A stretch of 5,343 bases of DNA from Nitrosopumilales archaeon (lineage in GTDB: Archaea > Thermoproteota > Nitrososphaeria > Nitrososphaerales > Nitrosopumilaceae): NCBI GenBank assembly GCA_025350175.1, contig JANXYF010000141.1, positions 1 to 5,343 on the forward strand. Reading direction: 5' to 3'. A program made the translations under genes and the position numbers. Below the pieces are notes generated by a model, which made no database searches, had not been told where the DNA came from, and was given only the letters and a program-made list of their open reading frames with translations. This document shows positions 1 to 5,343 of the stretch, piece after piece. Positions within the stretch are counted from its first letter, which is position 1, and every line of letters begins with the position of its first letter.

Positions 1-10
1 ACCTACCCGC

Positions 11-652
11 ATGACCGGCTTCGATAAGACCTGGACTCGACCAGAGTCTGTAGGTATATCAGAAAAATTACGTGAAACTGTAAAACCACAAGGCGCTCTA
101 AAACCTAGGATTGAGCAAGCTGTGAACAAATTACAGGGTCAAATATCGAAGATGGATTCCATGTTGAGCAAGCTGAGAGAAAGAGATGCTCAGTTGTTCA
201 AGAGAATCGTAGCCGCAATGCAACATCACGATGCAGCAACAAGTAGAGTTCTATCAAACGAACTAGCTGAGATTAGAAAAGTGTCAAAGATGTTAGGAAA
301 TGCTAGAATGGCATTAGAGCAAGTACAATTGCGTCTAACAACAATACATGACCTCGGTGATGCAATGGTAGCAATCGCCCCTGCAATGTCCACAATGAAA
401 GGACTCAAATCATCACTTGGAAGGTTCATGCCAGAAGCAGATTCCGAACTTAATGCAATGACACAAACTCTCAACGGTTTGATGATGGACTCACTAGCAG
501 GTGGAGACTTTAATGTCGATACCGATGCCTCTAACGAAGAAACCGAGAGAATATTGCAAGAAGCATCTGCAGTTGCAGAACAGCAAATTGGCGACAGATT
601 CCCATCAGTTCCATCACCCTCCGGCGTATCGTCACAATCAACAATCGAGTAG
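11..652 (+). CDS. cdvB: CdvB-type ESCRT-III-like (Snf7 family) protein
   Basis: This is an archaeal ESCRT-III homolog, a family whose members polymerise on membranes and, with CdvA and the ATPase CdvC, drive division or membrane scission. In the 213 residues, a basic N-terminal part (about 20-60, with the block KPQGALKPRIEQAVNKLQ at 25-42) leads into long amphipathic helices. The most family-like stretch is residues 79-115 (SRVLSNELAEIRKVSKMLGN, then ALEQVQLRLTTIHDLGD). An acidic helix follows at 168-195. A Pro-rich tail, RFPSVPSP at 196-203, resembles an MIM2 motif, the element that binds the MIT domain of CdvC/Vps4-type ATPases. No winged-helix domain (the CdvA-binding part of crenarchaeal CdvB) is visible, so this is one of the short paralogs common in Thaumarchaeota and may not be the principal division copy. 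The ATG start gives the usual short N-terminus; only ten bases lie upstream, so promoter and operon are unseen. G+C is visibly higher than in the rest of the window. Confidence 0.9.
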   Translation: MTGFDKTWTRPESVGISEKLRETVKPQGALKPRIEQAVNKLQGQISKMDSMLSKLRERDAQLFKRIVAAMQHHDAATSRVLSNELAEIRKVSKMLGNARMALEQVQLRLTTIHDLGDAMVAIAPAMSTMKGLKSSLGRFMPEADSELNAMTQTLNGLMMDSLAGGDFNVDTDASNEETERILQEASAVAEQQIGDRFPSVPSPSGVSSQSTIE

Positions 653-683
653 GGAAGCTCGGATGGGGAGACTGGCGAATACG

Positions 684-693
684 TCTTCTTTTT
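684..693 (+). terminator. Pyrimidine/T-run terminator after cdvB
   Basis: A ten-base pyrimidine run ending in five T lies 31 bases after the cdvB stop. Archaeal transcription commonly ends at T-rich tracts without a hairpin, so this is the likely 3' end. It is assigned by composition and position only. Confidence 0.4.
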
Positions 694-703
694 ACCTTAT
701 ACC

Positions 704-709
704 AAAAAA
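704..709 (-). terminator. T-run terminator for the leftward operon
   Basis: Six A on the plus strand read as six T on the minus strand, 36 bases past the glycosylase stop codon. This fits an archaeal oligo-T terminator for the operon at 2214-746. Together with the run at 684-693 it puts the ends of the two convergent transcripts inside the same 93-base gap. Confidence 0.4.
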
Positions 710-745
710 CATGAATTTACATAATCTATTTCAAATGAAATTCAC

Positions 746-1420
746 TCAATTTTTACTTAGATATTTTCTTGCAATTGCAAATACATGTGACCACTGTTCC
801 CAAGATAATCTCCCAGTCTGAGTATTCTGTCTACTTGGGTGATACGATGTAATTATTACAAAATCTTTGTGTGTAAATGTTCTACCATGAGAAAACTTTT
901 CATCCTTGATGCCAAGTAATTTGCAGCATGCATCAAAAGCTATTCTTCCCAAACAAATGATTACTCTTACATTTTTTAATAATGCGAGTTCTTTTTCAAG
1001 AAAACTTGAACATTTATGAATCTCCTCTCTGAGTGGTTTATTATCGGGCGGTGCACATCTTACGGCAGCAGTAATGTACGTGTTTATCAATACCAAACCG
1101 TCATCTTTACTTGTGCTAGTAGGTTTTGTTGAGAAACCATAACTATGAAGAACTCTTGCAAGCCAATCACCAGAGCTATCACCTGTAAACATTCTGCCAG
1201 TTCTATTTCCTCCATGAGCTGCTGGTGCAAGACCAATTAACAAAAGCTCTGCATTGGTGTCACCAAATCCAGTCAATGGTTTTCCCCAATACTTTTCATC
1301 TTGAAACCGTTTGACTTTGTACTTGGCTACTGTTCGTATGTATTTGTATAAACGAGTACATTTCTTACATTTGATTATCTTACAATTAAATTGCTCAAAT
1401 CGATTAGTTGTTTTTCTCAA
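746..1420 (-). CDS. Family-5 uracil-DNA glycosylase (UDGb type)
   Basis: A DNA-repair glycosylase of the uracil-DNA glycosylase superfamily, which removes uracil and other deaminated bases to start base-excision repair. Visible in the 224 residues: C18-x2-C21 near the N-terminus and C122/C137, the four-cysteine set that holds a 4Fe-4S cluster in family-4/5 enzymes; motif 1 GLAPAAHG at 63-70, continuing to GRMFTGD at 75-81; the block INTYITAAVRCAPP at 112-125 with N113; and motif 2 HPSRQN at 194-199. The alanine-rich motif 1, without the acidic residue of families 1 and 4, marks it as family 5 (UDGb) rather than the more usual archaeal family 4. Length is normal for UDGb. The start is TTG: the frame stays open back to a stop at 1531-1529, and TTG at 1420 is the only ATG/GTG/TTG in it. 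It lies 8 bases behind the upstream secreted-protein gene, so the two are probably cotranscribed. Confidence 0.93.
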   Translation of the reverse strand: MRKTTNRFEQFNCKIIKCKKCTRLYKYIRTVAKYKVKRFQDEKYWGKPLTGFGDTNAELLLIGLAPAAHGGNRTGRMFTGDSSGDWLARVLHSYGFSTKPTSTSKDDGLVLINTYITAAVRCAPPDNKPLREEIHKCSSFLEKELALLKNVRVIICLGRIAFDACCKLLGIKDEKFSHGRTFTHKDFVIITSYHPSRQNTQTGRLSWEQWSHVFAIARKYLSKN

Positions 1421-1428
1421 ATCTTCAA

Positions 1429-2214
1429 TTAGTTGCTCTTCAACAAAAGTTGTCTTCTGGTAACAAGTGTGATTATAAAAAATGAGGACACCATCATAGC
1501 AAGAGGCAACGGAAACTCTGGTAATGATTTATCTGGAGAAATGATCTCTCCCCAATTTTTTGGAGGGGGAATTTTGATGAGAGTGTCTGAAGTTATTTCT
1601 TCAGGCCAAGCATATACATGATTTGAATTTTTATCATATAATGCAAGATAAAAGCCATAATCATCTGATCTTCCAACAGTGTCTGTTGGAATTCTAAACT
1701 CATAACTTGCATGAGGAACATTGGTATATCTGTCATTTTCATCAGAAACACCACTAGCTCCAACAAGTCCATCGGGATTTTGAATCTTCATGTAATGACC
1801 TGTTTCTTCTAGTGGAGAACCACCTCTTAGTGTAAATGGGTTCTTACTATCAAACGAAATTCCGAAACAATAATCATTTTCATTTGGTGTTGTACTCTTG
1901 CTATTATTTTTATCAAAGCAAATTACTGCCATATCACTATGTTTGTTAAATCGTGTCTTTGAAACTTCATCGATTAATATGTAAATGAAATTTCCCTGAT
2001 GTGCACTTCTTAACTGAATTGATGTGCCATCACTAAAAGAAATTGTATTTAGACTAGACTGCTTCCATTCTGTATAAAAAGTCCATTTTCCATCAAAAAT
2101 AACTTTGTCCATGGATGATGAAACAGTTATCATTATTGGTTCACTTGCGCTAGCAGCAGGTATTGCAAGTAAGATCAGAATTGTTATTGTGCCAAGCAAT
2201 TTGATATGAGCCAA
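1429..2214 (-). CDS. Secreted DOMON/CBM9-like protein with PEF-CTERM-like anchor
   Basis: A predicted surface protein of 261 residues. Residues 1-24 are a signal peptide: hydrophobic core LLGTITILILLAIPA, then an ASAS|E cleavage context. Residues about 28-215 look like a beta-sandwich of the DOMON/CBM9/ethylbenzene-dehydrogenase-gamma type: DGKWTFYTEW at 41-50, GNFIYILIDE at 74-83, MAVICFDKNN at 95-104, HASYEFRIP at 168-176, YGFYLALYD at 186-194. Such domains bind haem or sugars, but no clear ligand residues can be named here. C99 and C116 could form a disulfide. The C-terminus carries PEFP at 232-235, a hydrophobic segment at 236-251, then RR at 253-254. This is the three-part layout of PEF/PEFG-CTERM signals processed by archaeosortases, although the usual thaumarchaeal form is PEFG. 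The TTG start at 2214 is the first start after an in-frame stop at 2229-2227. It is first in the operon with the glycosylase. The fold call is tentative; secretion and C-terminal anchoring are firm. Confidence 0.75.
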   Translation of the reverse strand: MAHIKLLGTITILILLAIPAASASEPIMITVSSSMDKVIFDGKWTFYTEWKQSSLNTISFSDGTSIQLRSAHQGNFIYILIDEVSKTRFNKHSDMAVICFDKNNSKSTTPNENDYCFGISFDSKNPFTLRGGSPLEETGHYMKIQNPDGLVGASGVSDENDRYTNVPHASYEFRIPTDTVGRSDDYGFYLALYDKNSNHVYAWPEEITSDTLIKIPPPKNWGEIISPDKSLPEFPLPLAMMVSSFFIITLVTRRQLLLKSN

Positions 2215-2272
2215 TCTAATGGGTGTCTACAGTACAGAAAATTGAACTTTTCCTTGAGACAATCAAATCATC

Positions 2273-2278
2273 TTTATA
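2273..2278 (-). promoter_or_regulatory. TATA box for the leftward operon
   Basis: TATAAA on the minus strand (2278 to 2273) lies 59-64 bases upstream of the TTG start at 2214. It predicts a transcript start near 2250 and a leader of roughly 35 bases. It overlaps the first base of the rightward gene's ATG at 2278, so the divergent region is very compact. Assigned by consensus and position only. Confidence 0.45.
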
Positions 2279-2523
2279 TGTTAATAAATAAAAAATCATC
2301 AAGGTCTCGTAAATTGAATAAAAAGTTGATAGGTATTGGAGTAGGTATTGCAATTGCAATAATTATTCTAGTAAGTACCCAGTCATACAAGACGGTGCCT
2401 GAGAATATACTGAGTCAGCCTAATGTACAGCAACTTCCAAACGCAACTCTGTCAAAGCCTTTGACTACAGGAAAACACATTACTGTTGAACTGAACGAGT
2501 CCATGCACTTTGCAATCAAATGA
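2278..2523 (+). CDS. Small single-pass membrane protein, function unknown
   Basis: I do not recognise a characterised family. From the ATG at 2278 the protein is 81 residues. A very basic N-terminus (KKSSRSRKLNKK, 5-16) leads into one hydrophobic helix (LIGIGVGIAIAIIILV, 17-32). The polar C-terminal half follows, predicted outside by the positive-inside rule, and ends in GKHITVELNESMHFAIK (65-81). Short membrane-anchored proteins ending in a GKH-x-x-V-x-L-x-E-S-like segment are, as I recall, frequent in thaumarchaeal genomes; this is from memory. An in-frame ATG at 2206 would add 24 residues, but it overlaps the divergent gene's start and puts a polar stretch ahead of the basic anchor, so 2278 is preferred. 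It is 70 bases upstream of the next rightward gene, which has its own TATA box. Confidence 0.65.
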   Translation: MLINKKSSRSRKLNKKLIGIGVGIAIAIIILVSTQSYKTVPENILSQPNVQQLPNATLSKPLTTGKHITVELNESMHFAIK

Positions 2524-2538
2524 TCCATTTTGGTACTC

Positions 2539-2546
2539 TTTATAAT
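2539..2546 (+). promoter_or_regulatory. TATA box for the secreted gene at 2594
   Basis: TTTATAAT, close to the archaeal TATA consensus, starts 55 bases before the ATG at 2594. A start point about 25 bases downstream (near 2567) would give a leader of about 25 bases. No purine-rich Shine-Dalgarno sequence lies directly ahead of the ATG. Confidence 0.5.
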
Positions 2547-2593
2547 CAAAAATGACCGTCAACTCTATAAGTCGTTGATAGATAATATCACTA

Positions 2594-3277
2594 ATGAATC
2601 GTAATACAACCTATGCGTTGTTTGGAGTAACCTTTGCTCTAGTCGCAAGTAGCATGGTAGGTAGTAACCTTTTGTCTACACAGTCTTATGGTCTTGTAGC
2701 ACAGGATACAACACCTTCTAGTGATGGCATGAAAATTACAGGCCATGTAACTACTATTGCAACAGATGCAGACGGTCACATCAAAGCGTACAGACAATCG
2801 GATAACCTAGTTGTCGATGTAGGCAAAAACTGTGTAACAAGATTATTGTTCGGTGGCGGTATTGGTACTGGTAGAGGATTAAGTGTAGGTACTAATGACT
2901 GTGTTGGTGGATTAAATGCTCCATGGACAGTCATTGCAGTTGGAAACAGAACTGCTGCACCAACAATTGCAGGTACTGACCATTTATTGGCAAGTGAACC
3001 AAACGGTACTAATAACGGTCTTAACAGACAACTTTCTACTTCACTTAGCTGGACTAACTCAACAGGAGCTGGAGGTACAAGTTCTTCAACTGTAATACAA
3101 ACAACATTTGGTCCTATATCTGGATTAAGAGCAGCAGGAACACAGGTTACAGAATCTGGTCTCTTCAATAGCACAACTATTGCTGCATCAGGTATGTTTG
3201 CACATCAAGCAATCACTAGCCTTGCATTGAATAACGGTGACTCCATAACAATCAAGTGGACAATAAACGTAGGATAA
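2594..3277 (+). CDS. Secreted protein with phage-tail-like repeat-family fold
   Basis: No named family recognised. The 227-residue protein has an N-terminal hydrophobic segment (about 7-27, YALFGVTFALVASSM onward) that is an export signal or membrane anchor. The mature part has four blocks: ITGHVTTIATDADGHIKAYR at 48-67 continuing QSDNLVV (68-74); PWTVIAVGNRTAAPTIAGTD at 110-129; TESGLFNSTT at 186-195; and the C-terminal strand DSITIKWTINVG at 216-227. The order (N-terminal beta strands with a 'conserved-DG-K' turn, an AVG-T-AP-TD block, an E-GLF block, a final W-T-I strand) resembles structural or tail proteins of tailed phages; this is a family-level inference. C80 and C103 may form a disulfide outside the cell. 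NRT, NGT and two NST sequons (118, 137, 155, 192) could be glycosylated. Low charge and high Ser/Thr/Asn/Gly suit a surface protein. It has its own TATA box and a terminator at 3288, and is followed by a diverged, broken copy of itself at 3473-4065. Confidence 0.8.
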   Translation: MNRNTTYALFGVTFALVASSMVGSNLLSTQSYGLVAQDTTPSSDGMKITGHVTTIATDADGHIKAYRQSDNLVVDVGKNCVTRLLFGGGIGTGRGLSVGTNDCVGGLNAPWTVIAVGNRTAAPTIAGTDHLLASEPNGTNNGLNRQLSTSLSWTNSTGAGGTSSSTVIQTTFGPISGLRAAGTQVTESGLFNSTTIAASGMFAHQAITSLALNNGDSITIKWTINVG

Positions 3278-3287
3278 ACCAAAACTT

Positions 3288-3317
3288 TCAGCGTATTTTT
3301 TAGCTGAGAAATTTTTT
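3288..3317 (+). terminator. Hairpin plus T-run terminator after 2594-3277
   Basis: TCAGC at 3288-3292 pairs with GCTGA at 3303-3307 around a ten-base T-rich loop. Six T follow at 3312-3317. The structure starts 11 bases past the stop codon, so the two paralogous secreted genes are probably separate transcription units. Confidence 0.5.
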
Positions 3318-3420
3318 ATTTAATTTACCGTTAAAGATAATTATATTTATCTCAAAGATGGCATGTGTAATAATTTTACGAAAGAGAAAATTAGAAGTAT
3401 AAACAACCTTTAATTTGTAA

Positions 3421-3428
3421 TATAAAAA
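3421..3428 (+). promoter_or_regulatory. TATA-like box for the second secreted paralog
   Basis: TATAAAAA starts 52 bases before the TTG at 3473, nearly the same spacing as in the paralog at 2594. The surrounding DNA is very AT-rich, so a chance match is possible; the matching spacing is the main support. Confidence 0.4.
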
Positions 3429-3472
3429 TTTCACCAAAACCTTATTAACAATTTTTATTACTTATTTACCAC

Positions 3473-4065
3473 TTGTCAACTTTAAACAGGAATACCATCA
3501 TAATTCTGGTAATTGCATCTGTTATATCATTGAGTTCCATTTCATTTGCAATGATTAAAAATAGCACTCAACCAGAAATTCACTCAGAGGGAACAAAAAT
3601 TCTTGGACATGTAGTCTTGACTCTTTATGGACCAGATAATATGATAAAAGCATACAGACAATCTGACAACGTGGTAGTAACAAATGGTGACAACTCTACT
3701 GCGAACAGAATCTTTGGAACAAATCTAAATACTAATTCTGCTCAGGATGGGCATTCTCTTATGTTTCAGTAGGCACAAGTAGTACCGCAGCTTCTGCTAC
3801 TCAGCTTAACATGTTGCAGCAGGCAGGAAATCACAGACTAGGTACAGTTACAAATGGTATTATTCACGGTCAAGCACTAATCGCTGCAATTTTTCCTGCT
3901 ACCAAGATAACAAACAATTCTGCAGGAATTAGCATTCAAGAGGTGGGTCTCTTTGATAGTATTCAAAATAGTACTACAAATCTTTTCGCTAGACAAACAT
4001 ATTCTCCCATCAATGTTTTTCCAGCTGACTCTCTTACGGTAACTTGGACAGTTACGATAACTTAA
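3473..4065 (+). pseudogene. Frameshifted paralog of the secreted protein at 2594-3277
   Basis: Two frames together make a second copy of the upstream secreted protein. Frame one (3473-3772, TTG start) gives an export signal with LNRNT like its neighbour's MNRNT, then ILGHVVLTLYGPDNMIKAYR and QSDNVVV. It then runs out of alignment after NTNSAQDG and stops at TAG 3770-3772. Homology continues in the -1 frame from about 3752: AFSYVSVGTSSTAASATQL, later ISIQEVGLFDS and LTVTWTVTIT, to the stop at 4063-4065. One extra G in the GGG run at 3749-3751 would read Q-D-G-A-F-S-Y-V-S-V-G and join them into 197 residues. So a one-base deletion, or a base-calling error, is the simplest explanation; no ribosomal slippery heptamer is visible at the junction. 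Both cysteines of the intact copy are absent here. Codons for the shared AYRQSDN block differ mostly at third positions, showing an old duplication kept under protein-level selection, so the break is recent or artefactual. Confidence 0.8.
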
Positions 4066-4118
4066 AATTCATTTACAGGACAAATTAGTTTTCGTTCAAA
4101 TCAAAATTATGCAACAGG

Positions 4119-4430
4119 TTAGCAACTATCATTTGAAGTTGAATAAAAAAATCCGTCTGCTAGGTTAGTTCCAAAATTGGAAACATGGCGGGTCATATAA
4201 TAAGGACCTAAACGATTGCTTGGTACTTGAAATTTAGCAATATAACCGGATACATTCTGATCGCTCTTGTATTTTCTCTAGTTGTTCCAGTTGGTAACTG
4301 GAATGCTCTGATTTGTTGTAGCAGAATCGCTATTTGCAACAGGTAAATTTACTGCATTTGCAGGCAATAAGCTTGTAAGAAAAATTATCAAAAACAATGT
4401 AATTATCTGAAGGTGTACGCTATGACTCAA
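4119..4430 (-). pseudogene. Secreted-protein gene interrupted by one in-frame TAG
   Basis: A reading frame of 102 sense codons, unrecognised by family. From TTG at 4430-4428 it gives an export signal (LQIITLFLIIFLTSLLPANA, 7-26, with a PANA|V cleavage context). A Thr/Ser/Asn-rich stretch, VANSDSATTNQSIPVTNWNN, follows, and then TAG at 4280-4278. Exactly in frame after that stop it continues for 51 residues: RKYKSDQNVSGYIAKFQVPS, NRLGPYYMTRHVSNFG, then TNLADGFFYS to TAA at 4121-4119. This composition looks like protein rather than random AT-rich DNA. A TATA-like box lies 41-50 bases upstream. A run of seven T near the 3' end (4151-4145) may hide a length error: one T fewer would move the stop to 4087-4085. 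Readings: recently inactivated gene, sequencing error, or a real 50-residue secreted peptide ending at 4278. It converges on the broken paralog at 3473-4065, with 53 bases between. Confidence 0.55.
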
Positions 4431-4470
4431 TCTTACAACTTTCTCAACTGATGAATATAATCTAACTGTA

Positions 4471-4480
4471 ATTTTATATT
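4471..4480 (-). promoter_or_regulatory. TATA-like box for the interrupted leftward gene
   Basis: AATATAAAAT on the minus strand lies about 41-50 bases ahead of the TTG at 4430. The spacing matches the two rightward secreted genes (52 and 55 bases). The background is AT-rich, so the match alone is weak. Confidence 0.35.
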
Positions 4481-5343
4481 ATTGTGATTATGTAGTATTC
4501 CAAAGAAAGTTTGGTAAATTTTCCTTCTTAACATTCATTTAATTAATGAAATTTATTTCATTAATTTTTAAGTTCTGCATCATTTTCTAATGTTTTATAT
4601 TTCTTATACCTCTATGTGGAATTATTTAAAAATTTTCTAATACTACCTGTTCAATTTTTTAATAATACCTAATTCAAATATATACAGTTTAAATTTATCT
4701 TAATCTAGTTTTTCTCTAAACTGTTATTGAAATTATCTCAATAATTTTGAATAAGTATATTCTATAAACACAATTGTGCATATCATAAGGTAATTTGTAA
4801 TACTCTGGTAAAATATCACTTATTGTAAATTTATTTTTGAAATTTATAAAAATTTCTGGTGTTTTAATTTTTTCTTATATTGATATTTATAAGATGTTAA
4901 TCGAATTGATCATAATCTTAAACATATTTCATAAACTTTCTTTTTGATTAACCTAAGAAGCTTTACTTATTTATGTTTCAAAATATGGTATTTGAAAGAA
5001 AATTATTTCTGAAGTTATTATTTCATATAGCTTAATTCTATATGCAGAATCAGATATTTTTTAAACTGTAAACTTGAATTTTCGATAATTATAATAAATA
5101 TAATTTATTGTTTCTATAAATCATTTCAATTATAATTTGGAACTTTATTTTTAGCGTGAAACAATGATGTAATCTTTTCTTTTATATGATATTATAAATG
5201 TCACAAGCTGATAAATTATAATTAGATTTATTTGTATTATACTAAATCAAAATACAATCAATAATTATAGTAACAGTTGAATATTATTATTCAAAATTTC
5301 TTTTTGATTCATGATAACATTAGAATATAATTATATTATCTAA
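4481..5343. other. Very AT-rich stretch without a recognisable gene
   Basis: About 860 bases with no reading frame of useful length on either strand; the frames I translated are short and low-complexity. Three 60-base lines counted by hand (4921, 5101, 5221) have 13, 11 and 10 G+C, or 17-22%, well below the cdvB end. The 13-base direct repeat TTTCTTTTTGATT occurs at 4937-4949 and 5297-5309. No tRNA, CRISPR array, transposon ends or origin-type iterons were seen. It may be a long promoter region for a gene beyond 5343, a decayed gene, or a nucleoid-protein-bound spacer. Confidence 0.6.
4541..4566. repeat. Perfect 12-bp inverted repeat with 2-base centre
   Basis: AATTAATGAAAT at 4541-4552 and ATTTCATTAATT at 4555-4566 are exact reverse complements around TT. 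A second, overlapping inverted pair, TTCATT at 4534-4539 and AATGAA at 4545-4550, shares the left arm. The sequence is AT-only except for one G:C pair per arm, so it would be a weak hairpin in RNA but could be extruded in DNA or bound by a dimeric protein. Function unknown. Confidence 0.6.

Noticed and set aside
226..474. Minus-strand open frame of 82 codons inside cdvB.
   Set aside because: Antisense shadow of a strongly recognisable ESCRT-III coding region, with no start context.
501..821. Plus-strand open frame of 106 codons overlapping the end of cdvB and the 3' end of the glycosylase gene.
   Set aside because: It is out of frame with two well-supported genes and has a composition typical of a shadow frame (many His, Gln and Asn, no domain).
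1433..1621. Plus-strand open frame of 62 codons opposite the PEF-anchored protein.
   Set aside because: Antisense to the signal-bearing C-terminal region, with no promoter or domain.
2206..2277. Longer start (ATG 2206) for the small membrane protein.
   Set aside because: It would overlap the start of the divergent gene and add 24 polar residues ahead of a basic-plus-helix anchor that already looks complete from 2278.
2776..3174. Minus-strand open frame of 132 codons inside the secreted protein gene.
   Set aside because: It lies wholly antisense to a conserved secreted protein whose frame is supported by a paralog; its Pro/Val richness mirrors the Gly/Asn/Thr codons opposite.
3335..3352. Inverted pair AGATAA/TTATCT with six-base centre between the two paralogs.
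   Set aside because: Only six weak pairs in AT-rich DNA; it is too likely by chance to call an operator.
4094..4102. GTTCAAATC, like the T-loop of a tRNA.
   Set aside because: The flanking bases do not form a five-pair T stem, and no anticodon arm or acceptor stem could be found around it.
4278..4280. TAG as a pyrrolysine codon in the leftward secreted gene.
   Set aside because: Pyrrolysine use is not known in the lineage suggested here and no Pyl machinery is visible; inactivation or base error is simpler.
4937..5309. Two copies of TTTCTTTTTGATT as possible ends of a mobile element or spaced array.
   Set aside because: They are in direct orientation, low in complexity, 347 bases apart, with no transposase or target duplication and no further copies, so chance in AT-rich DNA is likely.

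Overview
The window looks like a piece of a low-GC ammonia-oxidising archaeon (Nitrososphaerota/Thaumarchaeota, Nitrosopumilus-like). The assignment rests on three things: an ESCRT-III-like CdvB paralog of thaumarchaeal type at the left edge, archaeal TATA-box promoters with short leaders in place of bacterial -35/-10 pairs, and secreted Thr/Ser/Asn-rich proteins, one with a C-terminal PEF-type sorting signal. Family names are recognised by eye from motifs; no database search was run.

Layout. 11-652 (+) is the CdvB paralog (cell division or membrane remodelling). It converges on a two-gene leftward operon. First in that operon is 1429-2214 (-), a secreted DOMON/CBM9-like beta-sandwich protein with a PEF-CTERM-like tail. 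Eight bases later comes 746-1420 (-), a family-5 (UDGb-type) uracil-DNA glycosylase. A short divergent region separates the operon from 2278-2523 (+), an 81-residue single-pass membrane protein of unknown function. Next are two head-to-tail members of one secreted protein family: an intact one (2594-3277, +) and a diverged copy broken by one frameshift (3473-4065, +). Both resemble the 'time-stamp' layout of phage tail or structural proteins (N-terminal AYRQSDN..V block, AVG block, ESGLF/EVGLF block, W-T-I/V beta strand at the C-terminus) but carry an archaeal export signal.

The right quarter (4066-5343) has no intact gene. On the minus strand at 4119-4430, however, there is an overlooked secreted-protein reading frame of 102 sense codons. 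It has a TTG start, a clear signal peptide, a TATA box at the right distance, and a single in-frame TAG stop. Beyond about 4480 the DNA falls to roughly 17-22% G+C in the lines counted. I see no coding frame there, and the main structure is a 12-bp perfect inverted repeat.

Together the window moves from a conserved housekeeping edge (CdvB, UDGb) into a poorly conserved stretch of surface and secreted proteins. Two adjacent, convergent secreted-protein genes there each carry a single lesion, which could be real decay or sequencing error.
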